The translations under genes and the position numbers were made by a program. A stretch of DNA of 64,000 bases from Nipponacmea schrenckii (taxonomy: Eukaryota > Mollusca > Gastropoda > Lottiidae). Positions within the stretch are counted from its first letter, which is position 1. Every line of letters starts with the position of its first letter. A model generated the notes under the pieces. That model was given only the letters and a program-made list of their open reading frames with translations, was not told the origin of the DNA and did no database searches. Shown in pieces: positions 1 through 11,900 of the stretch. The DNA lies in contig CM060202.1 in assembly GCA_030562195.1 (NCBI GenBank), forward strand, positions 15,562,001 through 15,626,000, in the 5' to 3' direction.

Positions 1-1805
1 CCAAGAACATAACAAATTTAACAGTAACAGTAATAAGCATTAACAACATGAGTGAGCTCGGCCCATCAGAACCAAACAGCTTACCACCAACATATGGGAA
101 TATTATTTCTCCTATACCTGAAGCTACCAGACAACATGATATGGCACAACCCGTGACGGGAAGGTATTGATCGCTCCACGCTAACACTCCGGGTAAAAAT
201 ACAGCCGAGAACATTCCTAGAGTCACTGATCCGATCCAAAGAAACACTGCTTCTTGTTCTGCAGCTATATACAAAAATACAACAGCCACAAGCTGTCCTA
301 TACAATTAACTATTAGAATGATAAATATTCCCATTAATTTTGATAAAATTACATTCACTATACGTCCTACTATAAAAGCTCCCCAAAAGATTGACGTCAT
401 TGTCGCCATTGTTTGTTTTGACAATTTTAGTTCGCTCATGACCCCAAATGGAAGCAATAGATCACCATACGCTAATAAATATCCAAACACCGGAATATGG
501 TATAATATCAGCAAAATAAGAAACACCATTGATTTTGGTGTCAGTTTACCATAGGGTCCATTGTTATCAAATTCCTTATAATGTATTTGATCATTCCTGT
601 TTTGATAGTAATAGTACATGAAGGCTATTGCTGGAGGTAGTGTTACAGATCCGAGAATTAAATACGCGTAATGGACCTGAATATCCGCCGCAGTCAGTTG
701 GTCAACTTCAGTTATATTCATGGTACTGTTTACACAAACTGAAGTTGCTGCAATACAGCCGTGGGGTTGCTCTTTTTCTGCTAAGAATGGCTTTGCTACA
801 AACGGTGCCACAAACGATCCAATAGCAGCGGATAAGGAAACAAATTGGAAAGCCATTCCTTTATCCTCTTCCCAAATTATTCTACATACTGCTAATATTC
901 CTGAAAGGAAAAGAAATATTTTTTTTCATTGAATATACTGGTTGGAACAATAATTTGGATTCAAATTAGCAATAATTGGGATCTAAATTGCAAACCATTT
1001 TAAACCATTGAAATCTTATTGGCATCCATTGCAACATAATTGGCAATTTAGCAACTTGGAATTTTATTGGCATTTTGGAATATGTACCTACCATAATCGA
1101 CGAATCCTTTTAATATACCTTGGAGTAGAGACATTAAAATCAAAAAGGTAAAACTAGTAGTGATTGGTAAAACTATGTTTACAATGCTGCCCAGAAATAG
1201 AGATATTGCTAAGAATAATCTCATGTTAATGGACGATTGTGCCAAAACTGATAGAAGACAACCAACAATAAATCCAACACCCTGTACAATAAATAAATCT
1301 GTCATTGTAGCCATGTCTACATCGACCAACACTTGTAAATCTAAGAGTACAGGTCCTAAAATACCATTGTCTATACCCTGAAAAGATGAGAAAATATAAG
1401 AAAAAGCCCAATGTATAGTTATTATGATACAATATATGTGTTCATCACCGTCAGATTACTAGAACTGGGATTACAAATAAGGGAATATGCATATTAAGTT
1501 GGGAGAAAAGAATTCAAACTTGGATTTAAAAGGCACCATGTGCGCAAGCCAACCACAGGCCACTGCACTCCTTTGTAGAAAAATTAAAATGATTTGGTGA
1601 AGAAAGATTTAGTAAGATATATACATGTAATTATGTCAGTAGAAAATATTATATTATATCTGTTGCAAAATTTGCAATTTTAGTTTTGCTGATATTTACA
1701 ACAGGTTTAAGAATGTAATAACTTACAATTATAACAAAACCATAAAATAACCATGCTGTCTCCATCAGCTTTGATTTATCTTTAATATCAAACATTGTTA
1801 GTTTT
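1..1805 (-). CDS. MFSD4/NaGLT1-like major facilitator transporter, 3'-truncated by window edge
   Basis: Three exons are visible on the minus strand: 1795-1727 (ATG at 1795, 23 codons), 1377-1092 and 900-1, open to the window edge (about 418 residues). Donors are gtaagt and gtaggt; acceptors are cttttcag and ctttcag; the joins keep frame (phase 0, then 1). The protein is strongly hydrophobic with many membrane segments. It has the family-like pieces GILGPVLLDLQ, an LLQGILKGFVDYG segment and SIFWGAFIVGRIVN, which resemble MFSD4/sodium-dependent glucose transporter 1 proteins of the plasma membrane. Family membership is recognised from these segments; substrate is unknown. A good acceptor (ttattcttctag) ends at 1806, ten bases before the ATG, so at least one 5' UTR exon probably lies upstream. 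The last transmembrane part and stop codon are outside the window. Confidence 0.8.
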
Positions 1806-2583
1806 CTAGAAGAATAAAAATTAAACATATGTGCGATACGTATCTATAACAAATCTTAAAGTAAAGTTATTTGAAGTCATAATAATATAAGCCTTGTGTA
1901 CCTTTACTAATAGGTCCAAAGTGTTTGGTTTAATTAATATGTCCAAGAATAAAAATGATTGATTGTAAATATTTTTACAGACTTGAATTTATGTCCAAAA
2001 TGCAATTTCTGGAAGGGAAACCTAATATTTCTGTGGCCAAGAAAAAACAAGATGTATAATTATAATCTACGGTGTCTTCATCATATGAACTTTTCTAATC
2101 TCATTTTATAAATTATTAATTTCCTTTTGTCAGTTATACAGGTTATCACATATTGTATTGGACTTCTTGCACTATCATAATGAATATATGATATATTCTA
2201 AACATATTGACGATTCACTTACAGTTTATTATTGTTCAACATGATATAAAAGTAATTATGGAAAGGTCAGGAGACAAGTGACTAGGACTAGAATTCATTG
2301 AATATTTTAGAATAATGAAGCTTATTAATAAAATTGACATTAATTATTAATACCACGCAAACTGTTTGATTCAATGTGCTAACTGGTTGACATTTATGTT
2401 TCTTCCAATATATATCTAAATAGTAACAAAACATGAGTTAGTAGGTTTTAGGTTTTGCAGTCTTCGCACTCAAATGTTTCAAGAGTTTCAAGCTGATCTA
2501 ATTGAACTTGAGAACGCCTTGAGAACAGTACTTGCCAAATATCAGTAGAGACACAGGCTGAATGTCACATCGGATATATCGTT

Positions 2584-2752
2584 CGGTGGCTCACAACTTT
2601 TATTATGAATTAAAAAACCTTAATTTTGAATAAAAAACTTAAATTGAAACTAATTAGTGGAAATTAAAGTTTTTGATTCAAAATCATTTTTCACCTAGGT
2701 GAAAATTATAGTTTTTAATTAAAAATAAAAATGTAAAATTTGTGAGCCACCG
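2584..2752. mobile_element. Small foldback (MITE-like) element
   Basis: The ends are perfect 13-bp inverted repeats (CGGTGGCTCACAA at the left, its complement at the right). They enclose about 140 bp of very AT-rich DNA with further self-complementary stretches around tttttaattaaaaa. No ORF. A clean target-site duplication is not visible, so the superfamily is undetermined. Confidence 0.55.
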
Positions 2753-3782
2753 TTTATCGCTCTACAATTAATTCATTTTTTAACAGTAAAAATATAACCT
2801 TTTTAAATATGAATATTCAAAATGCAAAATGCAAAACATCAATAAGCAAACGTTGATAAAAATGTGTGTAGATGGAATGGCAACAGACGGTAAATAACAT
2901 ATTCGATTTAGTTATGCACAATCAGATGGAAAAGTGAGTAATTATGTCTCAGTGTGAATCCTAAACACTATTTGCATAACACTTTGATGTGCATAATAAT
3001 GTTTTTTTATGTAGCTGCCGTATTAATACCTTCATTGGTTTCTAGGAACAGCAAACAGTTACTGTAATACCCTTAGTGTTGTTAATTTGAGCTATATATT
3101 CTCACATCTCTTCAAAAACTATTCATTTAAGATAATAAAGATCTATTAAAATCCTGCCAAGATGTTGTAATAGAAATGTATTCAACGGAATAAGAAATGT
3201 ACAAATAGAAACATCTAAGGGCAAGTTTTTCACACCTTCATTCGGAATTTTTTTTTTATTGCAGAGTGGGAACGGATTTATGTTTGTAATAACATAATTA
3301 TTTCATTTATATTCAAGAGAATATTTATTTTATTATTAACGACCACCTGATGTTAATGGCCAATATGACAAGGTCGGTTAATTTTACTAACTGACGAGAT
3401 AGTTATTTTTGATATTTGATGTTGTTTTTTAGATCAGCCTACCGAGGAATTATGGTCTATTGCAGACGAATATTAATTGATGGGAATACGCATTTGTTGC
3501 ATATGTCGTCAACACTGAGGCCACGTAAAGGCAGATTTAGATAAACATGTCTATGATCCATGAAAATGCAAGTATCTTGCGCAGTTTCATATTGATATGA
3601 CTGATGACATGATATCTGATAATAACAAGGTTCTTCTTTTACGTTTATCAGAGAACCAAACGGTTGATAGTTTATTAGTGAAATACCTTAGAAAACTAGT
3701 TAAATTACTAGTAATAACATATTGTTAACTCAAAAGTGTTAAAATTATTGAAATCTCGGAGAAAAAGTGTTTTTATCTTTTG

Positions 3783-3843
3783 CCCAATAACGAGATACAT
3801 ATCGTATCGTGACCCTTGTATCGCGATACGTTTCGTATCGTGG
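3783..3843. repeat. Dispersed fragment rich in TATCG/CGATA repeats (hAT-like)
   Basis: A short stretch is built from inverted TATCGTATCGTG and CGCGATACG motifs. Such motifs are common in non-autonomous hAT elements of animals. No intact ends or target-site duplication were found, so it is read as a relic. Confidence 0.3.
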
Positions 3844-5382
3844 CATCATTATTCAAAATTGGCAATAGTATAATTTATTATTAATTAATTTATTCGAATG
3901 AAATTGATCACTGAGAACATTTCACTTAGATGTTCAGCAATATGTTGAGAATTCCAAGGGTGTCCAATTACTATCCTAGTGTTGCTGAACTAAATACAAG
4001 ATCGATATGTTACGGATTTGAAAATGATGTTGATTAGTTTATCTTACAGAAATGGCTAGAATTAATGGCAACTACATGTAAGGAATGGTAACAATGTTCC
4101 TAACATGTTATGTGTGTGTGTATACAGTTCCAATTTTTGTTGCCGAATTTATGGTCTGATGGTTACTCGACAGGTTAAATAAAATATTATCAGTGTGTAC
4201 TATACTAGATTGTTCATCAGAAGCTTTACATCGTTATTACTCTTCCCTTCAGGTGGGTGTAAAAGTGTAAGATTCAACAAAACTTAATCCATATCCTACC
4301 AATACGAGTTGGCCGACGTTTAAAAATTGTCTCTTACATACTGGCATATTCGCTGTGCGTATTCATAGCGAATCCATAACGAATTGCAATGAAACATGAT
4401 GCTATATTAATACAATGTAGCGTATTCCAATGCTTTACGAATACGAATTAAGCGGAAGTAAAAAAATATTTTGGTAGTACTCATAGGTTAAAAATGGGAG
4501 TATGGCCCAAAAAACAATTTATTTAAACAATCTCGTATTCGATGTACTGCAGCTTAATTGTCAATGACTGTGTTACTGAGCATTTAACAATATTCACTGG
4601 TACAGTTATTATTTATATAATTGGTAGTTATTAAGTTAAGAATTAAGTAATAATTGAAGAGTGAATATTTCATATTTTCATAACATCTTCATACAGTTAA
4701 GTCAGTTAATACAAATCCTACAGGAAAGAGATTCCTAACGAGATCACAAAACTTAAGAAAACTTCCATAACAAGGTATTTCCTCCATTCCCTGGGACGTT
4801 CACTGTTTGGTCACCACATTAGTTAGAGCAATCATTACATTTCTATGGGCACGCTTTCACTGGCCTTTCATTCTGTTACTTTCATATAACAATGACCTTT
4901 AGTTGGACACAACTTGTCCTTCCACACACTTCTTCCGCTTTAAAAATTTGAAGTGTATAATTTTTGGCATGCGTGTTCACTACAAAATTAATATTCTAAT
5001 ATTCAAAACCAATATCATTTTACATCAAAAATTTAACTTTCGGTTGAATCTTGTGGGATTCGAAGAATTAAAGTGTAAAATGAATCGAAGTTTAAACCCT
5101 GTCCTACCATGAGGATTAAATCAGAGTTGTCCGAAAAATCATAATCAAAATTATTTCTTGAAAGCTGGCATACCCTGAATCATTGATGTTTTTTTCATAA
5201 CTATACCTCCTAGATTAAAGTTTCCATTTGTTATAATTACTATTATTGCATACATGTGTACAGGGCATGAAAAAACGTGAGATTTGTTTTGAAAATCAGA
5301 AGAATATTTTAAGGCATGTAAAATCATGAATTTTGAAAACATGGATGCAATGTTGATCCCAACCATCTAAATAAAAAAGTAA

Positions 5383-5712
5383 ATGTTATGTCCAAAGGTG
5401 AAAATTATGACTTTTCTCCATTATTACTTGCACAGAATGACAGGAAAAGTAATTGTCCTGAAGCAAGCTAACGAAATTTGCGACTTACATTTTGACACTC
5501 TTCTTCAAATAATACTGCAAAATTATTTATTCCTTATCGCGTTATATGCTGTACACAAGCTTGGGATTAAACACAGTCAACTTAAAGATTTTCTTAAAGA
5601 ATACGCAGAAATTAAAACGTTCAAAATCGGACAAAATGAGTCCCTGTTATCAGTTGAAGTGCCTGGCGTCAAAACGATAAAACTAAATACCCCTTTGCTG
5701 TTATTGTCTTGA
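5383..5712 (+). CDS. Unrecognised 109-codon ORF
   Basis: A single open frame in otherwise non-coding AT-rich DNA. The product would have a helical, leucine-rich middle and an ending rich in valine/threonine/leucine. The stretch from about residue 60 to 95 (LGIKHSQLKDFLKEYAEI onward) vaguely recalls a small helical domain, but I cannot assign a family. No promoter, Kozak context or splice partners were identified. It may be chance, an isolated exon or a decayed transposon piece. Confidence 0.2.
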   Translation: MLCPKVKIMTFLHYYLHRMTGKVIVLKQANEICDLHFDTLLQIILQNYLFLIALYAVHKLGIKHSQLKDFLKEYAEIKTFKIGQNESLLSVEVPGVKTIKLNTPLLLLS

Positions 5713-5839
5713 CTTGACAACTTCGTTTTTCAAGTTTCGCTACTAATCGTGCCTTTCAGGTTGAAGACGAGCAGAATAATCTTGATATTAAATAGTTCGA
5801 AATTCTCTTCCATATGAATCCTTTTGAGAAGTGAGTCTA

Positions 5840-5956
5840 TTAAAGGGATTCTGCGTCTTAACATGAACATAAAATTTTACTTCTCAATAGTGGCCAATGT
5901 GAGTATATATTCATGAGTGAACTTACCTGGTGTCATAAAGTAACAGAATCCCTTAA
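5840..5956. mobile_element. 109-bp MITE-like element flanked by TTAA
   Basis: TTAA at 5840-5843 and 5953-5956 flank a unit starting AGGGATTCTG and ending CAGAATCCC, that is, 9-bp terminal inverted repeats. There is no coding capacity. A diverged second copy lies at 29401-29520. The duplicated TTAA suits a TTAA-targeting transposase, but the ends are not the canonical piggyBac CCC...GGG, so the superfamily stays open. Confidence 0.5.
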
Positions 5957-8032
5957 AGTCATTTTTTAAAAAACTGCAATCAGTTTATTAAGCGTTTTTC
6001 AATAATCAAATGCATCTTTATGGTTAATTACATAGGTTTTTTTTATATTTATTTATTTTTTATGTTTTTTATGGCAGTAGGTATGTTATTTTACTGATGA
6101 ATAGAGCTCTTATTGACTAGTTTAAAACTTTCAAATTTTATATTCATTCTAAGACCTATTATACCTTTAAGTACAAAAAGACGAGAAAACATTCAAAAAT
6201 AACTAAACCTTTGTGAGAATCTTACCTCTTATATTTCACTTCCGTTTAAAAACCTCGTTCACAGCTTAAACGACTAGTTTACAGACCGTTGTATAAAGAG
6301 CACCATATTCTCAAATTCTCTTGGCGCAGTTGCTTATTCATCTTTCTATCTGTTTTAAACGTTCACCTTCTATGGATCAATTATTAAACGCGTTATTTTT
6401 ATGAAAGTTTTAAAGCTATTTCATAAACAACCTTGATATAAAAAAATCCTTCGATTTTCACACTATATACGCTTTTTATTTTTCAAAGTAGGGCCTACAC
6501 ATTTCCAAAGATCATATATCTGTCTATCCTCATAAAACAATTGTTCTGTATATTCAATCATTTATATTTATCTGAACTGCTGTTATCAAATGCCAGATAT
6601 AAAGGAAGCATTCAGTGAATATATAAATTTAAAGATTGAAATTCTTAAAATTTCATTATCCAACCAGAAATATCAAGTAGAACCTGTTACATCTGTTGCT
6701 TGTTGCCTATTAATAACGTCCATAAAAGTATAATATAAATATAATGGTTGAATATACATAAAATCAATACTGACATTTAATACATAATTAACTCTCGGGT
6801 TATTGTATTGTTGTACAAGTTTATAGTTGTGATAACTAATATTTCATATCTTGAAATCTTATATATTTATGGAAAAACGTGATTTATTATTAAATATATA
6901 TTCAATATAATCAAAAGAAAATAAATATTTCGATGACATCATTCGATGCCTTAAAAATGAACAATGACGAGGATATACACGGATTATGATGTACAGGACG
7001 ACCAAAGATTATCGGTAATCAGCTAGCGGTCGAACTTAGTAACGGAAATATAAGCGTGAGGCTTCTTTATGACATACATACTCTGACCTCTGTGTACTTC
7101 GATATGACGCTTAGCATTGTGCCGTAATATAGCCTACTGGTAGCTAGAGTACGATATGAATACCATGATTTAAAAAACTGAACCAGTTCTACTTTGATTC
7201 AATCCCAGTTTGTAACATAAAGGACAACAATGCTACAACAGCAATTAGAAAAATTGGTATGGATTCGGAAACAAGATAATTTTGAAAGTCGGGACTATTC
7301 CTTAAATGTTATTTAATGTTAATGTTATTAATTTCAAAAAAGCAATAAAACTCAATGTGACGGACACAACTGGATATTTTTGTTTATTTTATGATAGAAA
7401 AGTTCTCAACAGTAAAAATGTAAGCAGTCCTATCCATAAAAAAAAATGTTTTTTCCATTTAATAGCTGAAAACGTGCTAAAGTATCCCTCACACTAAAGA
7501 TCACTAACTGATTTCTGACACATGGAGAGTTTGGTCTGGTCTACCATAGAATTATTTGAAGAATCAATCCTGACAACACGAGGCGGTGGAGGATTGAGGG
7601 ATGGTATTAACGGATTTGGATTTCTGTGAAACTATTCCCTAAGAGCAGAACAAACGTCGTGAATCGTTCGCTCAGTTTGATATCACTTTCACCTCCCAAC
7701 ACATGACAATAATGTGAAATTACTAAATTAATTTGCCGAAATTAATTTGCCGAAATTAGTTCAATTTGTCACGTGGTTAGTCGTTTGGAACTACAAGTTT
7801 TTGTTCAAGTCAATAAAACATCAATAAACATCAATAATTCAATCATTGTTTTATTTAGTTGAAAATTTCAATAAACTCAACTCTGAAACATTTTCTCTGA
7901 GAAAATGGTAAACTGAATCAAACAAAATAACTAGAGCTAATTCTAATTGGAATTGAGTTTTGCTTAAATCTATGAAAACTATACATGTCTTAACTAATGA
8001 GCCAGCTTTAACTTAAAGTGTTTATGGCCCAT

Positions 8033-8221
8033 AACTTACTGTAACTAAGCAGAGGGATACTCAAAAAGTGGTTGCTTACTGGGGCCAGCATTTATTAGCC
8101 CATGATTTTAGAACGTCAAAACTAACTATTCTTTTTGCCAATGAAATGCAAAACACCAGTCGAATTAGGAACTTACTGTAACTAACCTGGGGAATGCTGA
8201 AAAAATGGTTGCTTACCGAGG
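8033..8221. repeat. Diverged direct repeat pair
   Basis: A block of about 52 bp beginning aacttactgtaactaa and including aaaaagtggttgcttac (second copy aaaaatggttgcttac) occurs at 8033-8085 and again at 8170-8221. It is probably the remains of a dispersed or tandem repeat. No coding sense. Confidence 0.4.
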
Positions 8222-8965
8222 GTTGATGCTAAAGCCAGATATGAATGACAAGTACGCTATGTGTTTTATTATTCCTTTCAGTTAATACATTGAAGTAAAA
8301 AACATATTTTACAAATCTTTTCATGTACAATATAGCCTACAATGTTTTAAAAGTAAAATGTTTAGAATTATGTACCTTTATGGTACTGGATATATCTACT
8401 TAGAAATCTTATTTTATTTTGCTTTCCTTATAATAAGTGCCAAAATTTGATATATTTTTCTACCATCTGTCATCACTATGTGACTGAGAAAGACGCTGCT
8501 TAAAAAAATAAAAACAAAAAAACAAACAAAATATTATGTCGAACGTGATATTTGTGGCAAACACAAGTTTAAGTATCATTAATTATCGCTACGAAATCAT
8601 GTTTACATGATCGTAATGTAGTGATTCGTTTTCATTCATCCTCATGCGCACTAATGGATTAGTAAATGACTGTTTCGAACTACCTACTTCCATTGGCCGA
8701 ATAAAAAAACATATCAAATAGCAAAATAATCGTACCTAATGAAAGGATGGTTCAAGATTAAGAAATCTCAAAAGCCAAATTTGGTGATGAGAGCAGTGAC
8801 TTGATAAATCGAGGTCTTAAAATTGAACCAATACGTATCAGATTAAAAAAAATAAAGATAAAAAAATAAAGACATATTGTGTTTGACTGTTTCTACTACC
8901 AAAAACTCAAATTTTTAAGAAAATCATTGTTTCATCACAAACGATCGAATCAGCAAATTCCTACA

Positions 8966-11900
8966 CTATATCTTAGTGAATTGTCCTGCGGGGTAGGGAG
9001 GGGCTGTTTCTAGTTCATAAGCAGCATTCACTTCCCCATTTTCGATGTTAACTTGTTTACCAGAATTTTCCAGATCTTCTAATGACGGTTCATTAACATC
9101 TTGTAATCTCTTCTGGTGACCCTTTAGTCCATACGGCTTTAAACTCAGTTGCAGTACCTATAAAACAGTAGATAATACCAAACTGAAATATTATAAAATA
9201 CTTTTACATTCTGCCCTGATAACGAACTATTCAACTTGCCATTTATGATCAGAGGAAGGTATTCCCTAATACAATTTTTAATTACCTAATTGCTGAATGT
9301 CTGGAAATTTAGGAAGGCGGTCAAGGGGGGGGGGGACTGGTCTGCAGATTATGATGGGGACGAATAATATCCTTCTGAACGATAACTCGGTTCGTCAATC
9401 AGTATAGCATAGCTCTACTTTTGACCTAGGCCAGTGCTTCTATAGGATGTTAACTCTTATAGCACACTACACTATAATTTGAGAGTTAAAAAGTCATGTA
9501 TATGACGATCACTCTTCAGATATCCTTAAGATTGAAATTCAGTAGTTATATTTACAACTATTACATATCTATTACGTAAAATATAATGTTCATTATAAAA
9601 CGGAAGGAAGCATATATATATTTATATTTAGAATCATATTAAATGTACACGTACTAAATCACCCTACTTGTGCCTATGACTGTTTTGTTCATACAAACTT
9701 GAAACATTACCTCTTTAGTGAAGCCGTATTTGAAAAATTTAAAAATTGCACCAATCGGTATAAAGACAATAGATGAACAAGCCATGGCCCAACCAATACC
9801 AACAGCCCAATCAGGATATTTGTAGGTTGTAGATGGACGTTCATACTCTAATTCTGAATATTTAATGGTGCTCAGAATAAATGTAATCTAGAACAGATAA
9901 AACATTTGTAAAACATACGACAAAAAGATGATAGTATTCAAACCCATCAACTGTCAAAGTGTGGAGTTCTTCCAAAATAACTTAAATTAGTACTGCTTGA
10001 GGTGGGGCTCACAAATAATAATTTGAATATTTTGCTTGTGAATTCCCAGCTTGTTGTTTGGAATCCAGAGTTAGGGGATATCAATAAGCTTTTCAGTTTT
10101 TGTAATAGAAGGCAACTTACTATACAGAACAATGGTGATAATGCAACCCAGCAGACTTTCATGTAGGGCCAGATTCTTTTACCTAACATCATCTCTATAT
10201 TATCATAAAATCTATTTACACCTAGAAAACATGTAGAGCATTAAATCTTTGTTCTTAAAACTCGAATCGATGTACTCAGTTTATTAATGTGCTGTTCAAG
10301 GTTTCTGTTAATAATAACGTACTAATGTTGATGATGACTGTTAAATTTGGACGTCTTCCATCTTAATGCATCAACTTATATTAGTACTGCTGGAGGTGGG
10401 GCTCACAAAAAATATGAATAATTCTTCACAACCTTACCGTAAAACCATCCTATAGCTATTAATTCAAAGAAAGCTACCAGTAAAACAACTCGACTACTAG
10501 CAAAATAATCAAACAATTGGAATACATACATCCCTCCCTGAAATATAAGGGATACAAAACAAATGAATAAGGCAACAAACAATATCAGAAGAGGTTAAGA
10601 TTTCCCCTAAGACCAAAAGTAAAAGGATCCTGGTGCCTGTTTCTTTGTCGAATTCCTTTCTACGTATAAACTCTTTCATTGCCATCTCTATTAACTTTTA
10701 CTGTATTAACGATTCGAGTACCACATATATAATGGCATGTACAAGATTAAAACTAGAAAATCAGAACACTTACATTAGTTACCATAGATAAACCTATGAA
10801 GAAGTTACTGATACAAATACACATAATAAATATTTCTTTTCTATATCCAACTCTTAAATACATAGGATACTGGTCTACTATGGCAGTTACAACACCTTCT
10901 ACACCTACAAACTATTAAATAAGACAAATTCAACACTTCGTATAATTGATATAATTTAATATTTTAAAGCGTCTATTGTGCATGTATTTCCTGTTTCAAA
11001 AATTATCATATTCGAATGAGAAAATTCATAACGCTGAATATTAGATTTTGATGTAAGTTTTGGTGTCCTTTTTTTTTCTCTGAAATTCCAGCCAGAAATG
11101 AATTTGACATATCAGGACATTTATGTTACGCAGAACCTTTCTTATGGTCTACACTTTAACGTGTATCATTAGATCGGCTGGTTCGGTGATGGTAGTTAAG
11201 ATTTCATAACAATTCTATGCAGAGATTCCATACTATACCTGGCTGTCCAAACCAAGTAGAATCAACATCAAAAAGAACAATATAGACCATAGTGGAGATA
11301 TAGGCATTTGGGCCACAGCTTTAGGATAAGCAATAAACGCTAAACCAGGCCCTAAAAAGAAAATTTTGATATATACATGTATGTATTCTTCAATTGGTTT
11401 GATAACAGTTTGATATTGTCCTTGATTATTCCTTTATGTGTCGTGCTTTTATTACTTTCAGGCCATTTGGCAATGTATTGGGCAAATAAGACAAAAATGG
11501 ACAAGAAATATGTCCATCCGATGAGAGCTCTGTATGCATAACATCATTATAAGGACACTGTGTTTGATGAGAGGGTCTCCATACAACACTTACCTGATTC
11601 GGCTACTTCCTTGATAGGAACACCCTGAACAACAGACATGTATCCCAATATTGTGAACACAATAAAGCCAGCAAAGAAACTGGTCCCACTGTTAGCTAAT
11701 GCGAACAAAATAGCATCTCTGAAATATAGAATAATATCAACGTTTAATTTGATTATGCTAGACGAATTTTAATTTATAAACCATAAACAAATTATGAAAA
11801 AGAAGCTAATGATGACAATATCAGGTAGTATCAAGGTATAGTTCTTCACTAAAAGCATATTGCCTTTACCGATGATGTATGGTGCGTTAAATTAGATTAT

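Larger units (their letters stand above)
1806..8965. other. Intergenic region with small repeats, no firm gene
   Basis: About 7.2 kb of AT-rich DNA between the 5' end of the MFSD4-like gene and the 3' end of the minus-strand SLC6 gene. It holds two small foldback elements (2584-2752, 5844-5952), a hAT-like fragment (about 3783-3843), a direct repeat (8033-8085 and 8170-8221), a 16-bp tandem duplication near 7725-7757 and one unexplained 109-codon ORF (5383-5712). I see no exon series with splice sites. 5' UTR exons of the MFSD4-like gene may lie here. Possible polyadenylation signals for the SLC6 gene (TTTATT on the plus strand) occur near 8276 and 8411. Confidence 0.5.

Noticed and set aside
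7306..7497. 63-codon ORF
   Set aside because: Composition follows the AT-rich background; no recognised motif or splice context.
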